DNA of 64,000 bases. It comes from Mesorhabditis belari (Eukaryota; Nematoda; Chromadorea; Rhabditida; Rhabditidae). The stretch spans positions 1,944,565 through 2,008,564 of the forward strand of contig CAUEEP010000758.1 in NCBI GenBank assembly GCA_958450365.1. The letters are read 5' to 3'. This document shows, in pieces, positions 12,355-31,900 of this stretch. Within the stretch, counting starts at the first letter, position 1. Each line of letters starts with the position of its first letter. The notes under the pieces were generated by a model. That model was not told where the DNA came from and did not search any database. It saw only the letters and a program-made list of their open reading frames with translations. Position numbers and translations under genes: made by a program.

Positions 12355-12360
12355 AATAAA
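12355..12360 (+). terminator. poly(A) signal of the gene ending at 12303
   Basis: A canonical AATAAA lies 52 bp after the TAA stop, inside an AT-rich 3' UTR. Confidence 0.6.
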
Positions 12361-12635
12361 TTGTTCACGTATAAAGTTTGAGTGAAGAACATTTGCTTGC
12401 AATTAGATTAATTTGCGGGAGTGGAAAGATCTGTCGCGGTGAAGTGTTATGGCGCGCTTTTCTTACCGTAGTCGTTAATTGCACGCGCAAGGAAATTATG
12501 GCAGACAACCAGATTGACCACGGCAATTGCACTGGAACTACATAACAGATTTATCTGCTCTCGAAAAAAGCTAAATCTTCATTGTGCTCAATCTTGGCCA
12601 GACAACCGGCCGTCTTATTATATGGAGCTTAACGC

Positions 12636-21871
<9,236 letters not shown>

Positions 21872-21879
21872 TGTGGAAA

Positions 21880-21956
21880 AGTTCTTCGTTCTTCTTCGTT
21901 CTTCTTCTTCGTTCTTCTTCTTCGTTCTTCTTCTTCGTTCTTCGTAATTCTTCGTT
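21880..21956. repeat. CTTCGTTCTTCTT tandem repeat
   Basis: Head-to-tail pyrimidine-rich units of about 13 bp lie just downstream of the membralin stop codon, within its probable 3' UTR. Confidence 0.8.
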
Positions 21957-22007
21957 AATGTGATCATTTGCTAAAAGTTAAACTAGTTTATTCTATAGCT
22001 TTGTAAT

Positions 22008-22528
22008 AGGTTGATGCATAAGTCTTTTCGTTTTTTTCGTACTTCTGTTAAAAAGTAACAAATTCACCAATTAATCTATAGTTTGCTCTATAAAAAAAGT
22101 GTTTTTTTGTTCAATTAGCATCTTTTTAAATGAATTTCGGTTCACTTTCAAGCAAATTCGAGAGTGAAAAACGCCTTTTTCGTAAAAATCTATAAAAAAC
22201 TCTACGGAAAAATTGGCTGAATGAATATCTCTGAAATTTTGGCGAAATATCAAACGTTTTTTTTCTCTATCTTTTATCTATTGACACGAAGATAGGTTTT
22301 CTTTAGCTAAGGTGTCTAAACCGCATCATCGAGTTAGCCCTTTTTGACTACCCGACTTCATACTCTCAAGAAAATCCAGGCATTAAATATTTTTAAACCT
22401 GTTTTAATGTTATTTTGCAGAAAAATAATTGGTTTTTCTAATGAAATCAACCGTAGTTTAATTGGTGCATTTGTTGGCTTGAAACGGCAGACGAAAAGGA
22501 ACAAAAACACTTATGCATCAACCTAATA
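22008..22528. mobile_element. non-autonomous mariner-like element
   Basis: The ends TAGGTTGATGCATAAGTCTT and the inverse of this, AAACACTTATGCATCAACCTA, are terminal inverted repeats flanked by TA-rich sequence. The approximately 520 bp interior has only short open frames and no transposase. The termini resemble those of the Tc1/mariner superfamily. Confidence 0.75.
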
Positions 22529-24683
22529 TATCTACCGTAATCCCCTACCGCATCCATTGTATATTTCTAGTGTTCTTTCGGTGCTTGTTACCCTCTCAAA
22601 TCACAAGTCATTTAGTCAAAAAAAAAACGTTCATATTTTATTTTGTGCCAAAATAAGTCTAGACATGAATAGTTGGGAGCTGATCAAAACAGCGCCAGCG
22701 AAAATAATGCGCTCGCGGTTAAGTTTATTTGTTTTTCTTATTTTCATTGGACGTAGAAAAAAAAATGAGCTATCTGTTGAATTTTTTGGCCGTTTTTTGG
22801 CCATCTAGAACAAATCTGGGATGAGAAAATGCCAAAAAAAGAACGAAAAAGGGCTCAAAAAGATGTTAACTGAGCTTTTCTCGGCACCAATTCTGTTTTA
22901 AGTGATGCCAAAGTATGCAAAATGGAGATAATTCTTATTCTGGATCCAGTAATAATAAGAAACACATAGAAACTTAACCGTGGAGAGGCTATTTTTGCTG
23001 TAGAGCTGTTTGTAAACTGTTTTGATCTGCTTTGATCAGCTTTGATCTGCTTTGATCAGCTTTGATCTGCTTTGATCAGCTCCCGAATAGTTCTTCAAAT
23101 TTCCCCTATCTTATGGGTATTGCAAATATTTTGCCCGTTTTTTTTCAAATAATTCTGATATTTATGTCAATTGTGAAAATTGTGATTCCCTTTGTTGGCT
23201 TTTGATTATAAATTATTATTATAATACTGAAAAACTAAAAATTCGTATAAAAATTACTGAATTCTCATATCGATTTTTCAAATCAACATATTTTAGTTTT
23301 AAAAACCAACTGCGAAAGTGGCCTTTTAAATTAACTTACAAATATGGTGGCATACCTTCTCTCAGGAGTCATTCGCGACTCCTTCGAAGTACTTTCTGTA
23401 CTTTCTGTGCGCAAATGGAAACGCATCCTTTCTAGCGTACTCGATTCTTCGTTTTCCTGTGTCACCAAGTTGTTTCTGCTTGGAAAATAAGTGAATTCAG
23501 TGATTTCACAGGAAAAAAATCCCACTAGGAACCTTAATTTGCTGAATCCAAAGACAAAGCCAAGCCTTGCTTCTTTCCTCTAACAAATTCATCGAATTCC
23601 AATGCAATTTTCCCTCACCCAAACCCCACTGTGTCCTTTTGGGGATTCTTCGTTTTTCCGAGCTTTTTTCAAAGAGCCGTTTTTTCGAGGGATCCTCATT
23701 TTGTGGGCGTTTTTTTCTCAGAGAAAAAAGAGGCATGACCCCATCGTTTTTTGTGTGGGAGAAGGCCTAAAAAGCCGAAAAAGGCTCAAAATCTTCGTCC
23801 CTTCCTCGAGCAATCCGGAAAACGGTTTCCGGAAAGAATTGAAAGGCTTAGGGATTTGGAATTTTGCGATTTTCTTAGACTTTAGCAATGCTTTGAAGAT
23901 ATTGTAAATTTTCAGTCATTTGTCTTATTAAAGTATACTGGCATGCGGTATCTTTAGCTTCAGTCAAAGAATTACTTTTCGTTTCAGGGTTTTCCGAGTC
24001 AGGCCAGGACCATGCCTGGCTTTACTGCAGTTCTGGCTCTGAAAAAGTCCCTAGGTTTTGCCAGAAGGCCAATCCAGAACTTCTGATCGGGCTATGGCTT
24101 TCCTCTAGCCCTAGAGCTTAGTTGAAACATCCCTTAAGGGTACTGTAGTGAGGCTGAAGTTTTACAAATCCTTAAAAGTTACCTTTTATAGCATGTAGTC
24201 AGTCTATGGCACTAAAATCCCTTCTGACTAGATATTTCCTCATGACCGCTCCAATACTAAAAGCTTTGCTAATGAAGTGTAGTAATTTCCACAAATGAAC
24301 TAGTAAACACTTAGTGGACTTATGTTTTGTAAACGTAAATCTCGTTTTTTAATCTTTTCTCTCGTTCTTTCGACTTTTTCCTGACGGGGTGCCCGGTGAC
24401 AGATGAACGGAACTCCCGAGGGGATTCACGGGGAAAAAGCGGATGGAGAGGCGTTTTTGCAAGAGGTTTTTCCTCGGCTGAATACCTTAACTCAAATGAA
24501 AACGAGTAAAGGCTTTAATTTCGAATTCCGGATTGGAAATAATGTTATCTTTTTGCAGAACTAAATTTTATTCGACTTTGAGCTTCGAACTAAAATTTGT
24601 CTTGCATCTCATTTCATGTCTTGCAAAAGAAGAAACCAGTTTAGAAAAATACTTGGATAGATGTTTAAAATCAAGCTAAAAAG

Positions 24684-25066
24684 GGGGTGGGACAAATGCG
24701 ACCTTTTTTTGCGCACCTGGACATTTGCGCACCTTTTTTTGCTGGAAAAGGCCTTAGGCAAGGCCGTAGAGCTTCAAAAATAGATTCCGAATTTCGACAA
24801 ATCAGACCTCGCTGACACGTCAAATTTGGGCTAAAAGGCAAAAACTGCGGAAAAGCGTTAAGTTGCGTAGTTTTTGCCTTTTAACCCAAATTTGACGTGT
24901 CAGCGAGGTCTGATTTGTCGAAATTCGGAATCTACGCATACGATTCCCTTCTATGAAAACATTTTTGAAGCTCTACGACCTTTCCTAAGGCCTTTTCCAG
25001 CAAAAAAAGGTGCGCAGATGTCCAGGTGCGCAAAAAAAAGGTCGCATTTGTCCCACCCCCGCTAAA
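24684..25066. repeat. palindromic MITE, second copy of the GTGGGACAAATGCGACC family
   Basis: It matches the element at 9337-9743, including the outer GGTGGGACAAATGCGACC / GGTCGCATTTGTCCCACC ends, the CTGGAAAAGGCCTTAGG arms and the centre TTTTTGCCTTTTAACCC. Confidence 0.85.
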
Positions 25067-25124
25067 AACATTTTCCAAAATCTGAATTTCAAAAACTTTC
25101 TGCGAATTTATTAAAATGGGGTAG

Positions 25125-25345
25125 GCTAATTTCCGTCATTTTATTTGCGGACAGGGTCATTTGCGCAACTCGCCATAACTTTGATCCACTTAGAAGAATC
25201 TTTATAATTTTGGTTTCATTTTGTATATCTAAGTGTAACAAAATGACACCAAAATCATAAAGATTGGCCGACTTAGAAGAAAGTCATGGCGAGTTGTGCA
25301 TAGACCTGGTTGCGCAAATGACCCAGTTGCACAAAAAATTTGGCG
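25125..25345. repeat. palindromic element
   Basis: The left arm GGGTCATTTGCGCAACTCGCC and the right arm GGCGAGTTGTGCATAGAC, with TTGCGCAAATGACCC, are inverted. The centre has CATTTTGTATATCTAAGTG and TAACAAAATG. It has no open frame. Confidence 0.7.
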
Positions 25346-25588
25346 CAAAGTAAGGCTACTACTATCCCATTAAAATTTTAATTACAAATTGATCTTCGAA
25401 TTAGCCTTAAAATATTTGATTATTCAATTGAATATTTCATTCTTGATTAAGTCTATATTAGATTTTGCTATAACTTTTGCCTGACTCCAAAGTTTTTCTC
25501 CTCGTTTATCCATTTTGTTTACTTTTTATCTTTACCCATAGAATTTCTTTTAGATCTCAATCTCTCTTTGGTTTGGAAGAATTCGTGG

Positions 25589-27329
25589 ATGTCGGAAGGA
25601 TTGCCTACTCCCGACTATTCCCTGAGCATTGAACAACGCGAATCTGTCTATGAGCCAGCCGAGGACACTTTTCTTCTGCTAGACGCTCTCGAAAAGGATA
25701 TCAAGGTTTGGATTTGTGTCTATTCTCTTAACTATATCGAGACTGGTGTCCTTCAGCAATTGTTAGACTATTAGAACCAAAGAAAGATCTTAAACTTTAA
25801 ACGTAATTGTGTTAAAGCGTGGAATTAAATATAATTTTATGACCATGTCCAACGGATAGATTTCCTGTTCCAGTGATTGTTTAATTCCTTCATCAGGTAT
25901 GGTTTGTAGTAAAACTTCCCACACCCCTTAAAATTTCTATAACGATACTGCTTAAACTAGTTTAAATCAGAGTTTTGTTCATTTTGTTTTATAGATAGTG
26001 CTAGGAGAAATGAAGAGTCTATTTATAATTATAATTTTGTATTTTAGAAATTACGGGCACTCGACGCGCGAATCGTGCTTGAAATCGGGTGTGGCTCGGG
26101 AGTTGTTTCGACTTTTGTTGCGCAGGCATGATTTAATGTTTATGATTTAATGAAACATACCGTTTAAATCGTTTAAATTTATGAAACTTCATAGCTTGAG
26201 GTATTAATATAAAAATAGTATAAGAATGAGTATAAAAATTTCGTTTAGGACCACTAAGCCAAATTTAACGTTTTTCATTTAGAACCTCTAAATTCGCGAA
26301 ACAAAATCTACCTAACTTTTTACATTTAGAACCTTGGCAAACATGCGTTCCACTTGGGTACTGACATCAACTTCGTGGCGGCACGCTGTACTCGGCAAAC
26401 GGCTCGGATGAATCGAATTGAGTTGGACACAATTCAAACGGATCTCATTCGCGGACTGAGACTCGATAGAGTGGTTGGTTTTCAAGTGAAATAACAAATT
26501 GTTTAAGAAAATAAGCTAATTGTTTGAGAACGATAAAATCAATGTCAATAGTTTAAAGATTTTGCTATACTGTTAAACTTATTTCAGTGCAAATACATTT
26601 TTTAAATTGTGAGAAAGATCATTTCCGTTTTTAGGTAGACATTCTACTCTTCAATCCACCATATGTTCCAACGGAAAGTGAAGCAACAACGGATATTGTA
26701 AGCTTTTTGAGAAATCTTCTGCAATGAACCTCACTAAATTAAATTTAAGTGTAATATTAAATAGTCAACGTAGTAAAGATGAACATAATGTTATTTCAAG
26801 TCAATCAGTTTGTTTTAGGAAAGAACATGGGCTGGCGGACCAACGGGCAGAGGGACACTTGATCGGTTCTTGCCAGAAGGTTGGTATACTTGTGAAATAA
26901 ACCTTTTAAAATAGGCATTTCAGGGAAACATTAAAATTTTACTTTAGTTCCTCGTCTCCTCTCCTCTCAAGGTGTTTTCTACTTGGTGGCCTTGCATCAG
27001 AATGACATTCCTTCTCTGCTCAATCACAACGAAAAAGAGCTAAAAGGTCTGTGTTTTAGTTTGAAAGTTGTTTGTGATTATCGCTAGGATCTTCTGTTTT
27101 TCAACAAAGCACAGTTTTGCACATATTTGTTAAAAGATTAAAAGAAGAACTACATTATTTTGCTGAGTAACTTAAAATGGGTATAGCTTTTAAATCCAGT
27201 TCATCTGACGAATCGCTACTGCTTTAAAGTCTCATTTTTACATCACAAAAATTTCTATTAGGTGAAATCGTGATGCAAAGACGTTGTGGCATCGAGCATC
27301 TCTACATTTTAAAGTTTTCTCGAATATGA
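25589..27329 (+). CDS. N6AMT1: N6AMT1/HemK2-type class I methyltransferase (eRF1 glutamine)
   Basis: Seven exons join in frame to 209 residues, the usual family length: 25589-25705, 26048-26125, 26330-26473, 26635-26697, 26819-26879, 26948-27046, 27262-27329. Signatures are VYEPAEDTFLLLDAL at the N-terminus, the SAM-binding loop EIGCGSGVVS near residues 51-60, GTDINFVA after it, and the catalytic NPPY near 120-123 (the motif of enzymes that methylate planar amides or N6-adenine). The C-terminal CGIEHLYILKFSR also matches. Known family members act with TRMT112 to methylate the Gln of the GGQ motif in translation release factor eRF1; a role on DNA has been debated. Intron 2 has a GC donor (CAG|GC at 26126), and the phase on both sides supports it. 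The start is the first ATG in frame, with the open frame upstream lacking another. Confidence 0.93.
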
Positions 27330-27497
27330 GCTTCTTTTCACATTATAAGTTTATCGGGTAAAGAGTCAATTTTTATGTATAACTTTTCTGCTAAATATTT
27401 CTTGTATATTTTCGTCCTCAGGTCCATTTTTAGGTTTTGTTGTCATTTTCTCTTGTTGCTTGTTGCTCTTTTGCTTGTTATGTTTTGCTTTTCAGCT

Positions 27498-27503
27498 AAT
27501 AAA
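27498..27503 (+). terminator. poly(A) signal of the methyltransferase gene
   Basis: AATAAA lies 169 bp after the stop. A TTTATTTCAG acceptor-like site follows at about 27504-27514, and the next gene on the same strand starts at 27630. This spacing is compatible with a nematode operon and SL2 trans-splicing, though it does not prove it. Confidence 0.5.
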
Positions 27504-27629
27504 GTTTATTTCAGATTTCAAAACATCTGATTTTTACAGATTGAAGAGGGGAATTTTTTTGGGAGGAGGAAGGTGTCTGAAATTGATTGGCTGATAAGCG
27601 GCTGAAAGGTTTCCCGAAAAAAATAATCC

Positions 27630-28924
27630 ATGCTAAACGTTGGTGTTAAGCTTTTCGTTCTATTATTCTCAAGCGGATTAGTGCGCACAGGGGATTCTGG
27701 TAGGGATTTTAATGCAAATTTCATTAAACTTTTACCGTATTCTAAAACGTCAATTTCTTTCAGATGACTCAGCTGTGCCACAATGGCCACCAGGTGCTTA
27801 TTGTCTTTTAGCGGCTGAGGGCGGGGTGAGTTTTTAAAAAAATGGTAATATGGCTTGTGATTTATACTGCAAAATCAAGTTTCAATGCAAATTACTAAAT
27901 TACTAAATTACTTCAGCATTTAGTGTTTTGAACCATTCTACACATCAACAATTCAACTCGCCGTGCCGAAAGTGATTCAACCGGGAGATGTAAAATTTTG
28001 AACTCTGGCTACCGTATTTACCTGGACTCGAATGACAGGCTAGACATGTAGAAGAGCGTTTAAAAATGTGTAGTATTGCACTAAATTATTAGGATACTAC
28101 GGTAATTGTGCTTATTGGGTTGGTGAATTGAAAACTGCGGGCTATTGTCATATGTGACAGTTTGAGCACTTTCTTCAAAAGAAACCCATTTTGGTGTCAA
28201 TGGAAAAGTTGTAGAGAATCAAAAATCAAGCTTATATCCAAATTTTCAGAACGATTCAAAAACTGGTTTTCAAGAAATGCCCAATTTTACGAATTTTCAC
28301 CAAACTTGCATTTTAAGCGTATCTTTTTAGGAATTTGGCTATAAGCCTCATTTTTGCTTCTCTACGACTTTTCCATTGACACCAAAATGGGTTTCTTTTG
28401 AAGAAAGTGCTGAAACTGGGTCCAAACTGGACATCTCCAGTCCTCCATTTTTGTGTCTCACACTTGTCTCACACACAAACCAAAATCCTACTACGAAAGA
28501 GGAATCCGCAAATTGCCTGTAAAATGGGCAAAAGTCGTTAATAATAATGGAAATTATTTGGAATGAATTCATGGTTTTATGTTGAATAAATTTTAGTTCA
28601 ATGTCCCGCAGTTTTCAATTCACCAACCCAATATTTTAGACCTATCATGATGACGACAAAAATACGACTGAACGTTTCATCAAATATGGAAAAGTTGGAG
28701 ATTCGTTGTTGAAAGTGAGGAAAGCGTTTAAATTGAAAGAATTTGTTCTATTAAAATTGATGCATTACTGTACTACCGACTGGTTTTCTTAACAACTTTA
28801 TGAACATGAACTTAACATTGACTGAACACTGACATAGACTGACTGTAGAAAGTTCTGTGTTTAGATTCACGACTTCGATCAAGTTTACCGTTTGAAGATT
28901 GTCGCGTGTTGTAAAAATCAATAA
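27630..28924 (+). CDS. small secreted cysteine-containing protein
   Basis: Five exons join in frame to 110 residues: 27630-27699, 27764-27825, 27924-27989, 28640-28714, 28865-28924. The first exon is a signal peptide (MLNVGVKLFVLLFSSGLV). The mature part begins with QWPPGAYCLLAAEGGCFEPF, has an acidic central region (TYHDDDKNTTERF), then GDSLLK, and ends RLKIVACCKNQ. The WPxGxYC start and the terminal CC resemble secreted domains of the apextrin C-terminal type, but that likeness is only my impression. Its role is unknown; an extracellular binding or immune-type protein is possible. A mariner-like element fills intron 3. It may be cotranscribed with the methyltransferase gene upstream, and it converges on the PACRG gene with 24 bp between the stops. 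Confidence 0.8.
28108..28632. mobile_element. mariner-like non-autonomous element (TTGGGTTGGTGAATTG ends)
   Basis: The ends ATTGGGTTGGTGAATTGAAA and TTTCAATTCACCAACCCAAT are inverted. Inner arms such as AAGAAACCCATTTTGGTGTC are also inverted. It is about 525 bp long and codes for no transposase. It inserted into intron 3 of the small secreted gene. A second copy is at 48940-49467. Confidence 0.85.
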
Positions 28925-28931
28925 AATTTAT
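28920..28931. terminator. overlapping poly(A) signals of two convergent genes
   Basis: On the plus strand AATAAA (28920-28925) overlaps the stop codon of the secreted-protein gene. On the minus strand AATAAA (28931-28926) lies 18 bp beyond the PACRG stop. The two hexamers abut, so both transcripts should end across each other's 3' ends. Confidence 0.6.
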
Positions 28932-28948
28932 TGAAAGTGTCATTCTTT

Positions 28949-31900
28949 TCAAACACCGAGACACGATTCGTAAGTGGGAAGAACATACTTGATGTTCGTA
29001 TACGCATTCGGCCCACCATTTCGCTCCAGTTCGTTTAAAGCCGCTAAAAGATTTCGTTTAAAAATCCAAAGAAGTTTTGGCTCTAAAGAACACTTTAAAA
29101 TGCGTGGCCTCACATTTTTTAAGTATACATTTGTTTAAAAAAACCCAGACTTACGATTTTTCTGACTGAAATAAGTATTAGATTTCATTTGAAAAGCTAT
29201 TTAGAAATAACGAATTCACCTATTGATTCTACGGTTTGATCCATTAGAAAAGCCTGATATTTTTCTATAAAAAGTCGTTGAAATCTTAAGAAATGTTTGG
29301 TTTCTGGACTTTTTTGGAGACACGAACTCGGGTAGTCAAAAAGAGCAACGATTCGATTACGCGATTTAGACACTTTCGTGCAAAGAAATTGATTTGGGTG
29401 TCAAGAGAAAAAGAAAGAGCGCAAAAAGTTAGGCTTATAGCCAAATTTTCAGAACAATCTGTTCAACCAATTCCTTTCTATCACTTACAAGCGGAAAACG
29501 GGGAGGTGAAGGTCCACTGGGGAGGTCCACGTTTTCCACGCAAACTAAGCCGGGCCCCTTTTTGCCAATGGCTGCGCACAGACAGACGGACGGACAGACG
29601 GACAGGCGCACAGATGGACAGACGGACAGACGCATCGGTGGACAGACGGACAGACGGACAAACGGACAGACGCACCGCACAGACAGCCCTCAATATATAG
29701 TAGATAATTGTCTTTAAACTTTTTCACTTCTTAATTTTCAGCTTCATCCACGGAATCTAAGCCGCGCCCCTTTTTGCCAATGGCTGCGCACAAACAGACG
29801 GACGGACAGACGTCTCTTCTGCTTTATATGTAGTAAATTACCGAATTTTACGCAAAAACTCGTTTTTGCGCGCGAAAATTCTTGGAAAATTGCCCACATA
29901 AAAAAGGCACAAGAAACGTTTTCCATTTGAAGCAATTGATGAATTTTTCTTTTATAAAGAGATTTATGAAAAAGTCTCCAAAGATTTATCGGCTAATTAT
30001 GAAAGCTTACTCCCAATATCCCTCTCCAAATCTCGATCAATCGAGACGATTTTCCCGGCCAACGACGAGACATGGCTGACCACACCTGAGAAAGCTCACT
30101 CATTTCAAATCAAAATTCATTCATCGCTTTTAGTATTTGAGTTCAAAATGCTTTTCATTTGTATTTTCATTTGAATAAAACCTTACGCAGTGGCGGCAAC
30201 AGTTGTCGATAGAAGGGCACCAGTGCCGGGCCGACGCCCTGGATTCTGGATAACTGAAATCAGCTTTGCATCGAGAATTAAGTTTAGAACGTAAATATAA
30301 AACTGTATATGATAAATATAGAACTGAAATCAGCTTTGCATCCAGAATTGGGTGTAAAACTTAAATAGAGAACTATATATATAGTGCCGGGCACTATATA
30401 ATAGGTTGATGAAAAAGATCGTTATTTGGTCTGTAACTCCCTTGTCTTTACCGTATTTCAAGCCACAAATACCAATTAATACTACCGTTGATTTAGCCCA
30501 TTAGAAAAACCAAATTTTTCAGCAAAGTATAACACTAAAAGGGTTTAAACTCAAATACAATGCCTGGATTTTCTACAGATCGCGCGAAAGTGACCGATCG
30601 TTTTTCCAAAATATCATATTTCATTGTCCAAGTACTTTATAGTTTGCCGAAGGCCTAAAAAAAAAAAAAAAAAAAAAAAAAGAAAAATATATATATAGAT
30701 AGAAGGGCACCAGTGCCGGGCCGACGCCCTGGATTCTGGATAACTGAAATCAGCTTTGCATCGAGAATTAAGTTTAGAACGTAAATATAGAACTATATAT
30801 GATATTTTTATTTTAATTGATTCAAAAAATTGATTTATTATGTTTGCTCGCCAAACTCTGCGAGTTTTTACTCGCTATAAACATAATATAATTTTCCTCA
30901 TAAGCTTTTCCGATATAATGTATTGTCCACCAATTTTGCGGTTGGACAATTTATTCAAAAACCAGTGCAAAATGTTACTTTAACTAAAATCCTGAGTGTC
31001 TCCCTCTTTTTCGCGTGATCGAACGAGTAGAGAGCGGCGCGGAGAGCGCGAACCTGGGGAAAGTGTTTTTAAAATTTAAAATTTAAAATCTAAAATTTAA
31101 AATCTAAAATTGTTAAATCTAATATCTAAATAAATTCTTTAGACATTTGTAAACTTTATAGATTTTTATATAGTCCTTACCGTAAGTACTGTAATAGTAC
31201 CCCCTTCGTACAGTCGCGTAGTCGCAAAAGTTTTAGCATTCATTTTTTCAAAGCGCCCGTACTCAAAATGCTTTGGTACAAAAATAGCCCTGAATTTCAG
31301 CATTTTTGATGCAAGCGCGCGGCAAAAGCGGAAAACCGTAAAGTGACTACTAACACCCGCACCGTCATTATGGGGGCAGGGTACTATTACAATATTTATG
31401 GTATGATTAGATATTTTATCCAGTATTTGAGGTAGTCGTAGTAATATTTTTGGGTAATTTTAGGTAAACTTTCTTCATTTTTATGGGTTCTTCGGGTTTT
31501 TTCTTAGTTTTTTTCGTATTATTAAGAAAACTAAGAACTAAAAAGCTAAGAAAAACCTGAAAAACAGCAAAAACGTAAAAAAAACTATGAAAAAATGAAA
31601 AGAAATTGCCATTAAAAGTACTCTCCCCCGGATAATGACCTTTCCCGATACTGGGAAAATACCATTCTTACAATTTGAATCAAGTTTGCGATAATCGGTC
31701 GGCTGTTCTTGGCGAAATTAAGCAAATCGACGAAACCGCGCTCGGCCACGAAACGGTAGGGCTGTAAACTACCATGTGCGGATCTATTCATTGTGAAAAG
31801 CTATCAGAAAAGCAGATCCAAAAACCGAGAGCCAATTCTTGGGGCTTTTCTTGGGACAAAGGATTAAAATGAACTCCACCAATAGATTCTACGACCCTGA

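Larger units (their letters stand above)
21872..25588. other. 3.7 kb intergenic stretch, mainly repeats
   Basis: This stretch lies between membralin and the methyltransferase gene. It contains a mariner-like element (22008-22528), a CTTTGATCAG tandem repeat (about 23020-23080), a palindromic MITE (24684-25066) and a smaller palindrome (25125-25345). One orphan exon-like piece occurs at 24404-24471 (after an AG, MNGTPEGIHGEKADGEAF, then a GT). I find no partner exons and leave it unannotated as a gene. Confidence 0.55.

Noticed and set aside
29293..29700. 135-codon frame with RRTDRRTDGQTD repeats and antisense Val/Cys/Arg repeats
   Set aside because: Translation of the CAGACGGA minisatellite with flanking mobile-element sequence; no splice or start context.
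31640..31761. First read as a transposase fragment (PYRFVAERGFVDLLNF resembles hAT-like phrases)
   Set aside because: The neighbouring exons fit PACRG in order and phase, which explains this block better.
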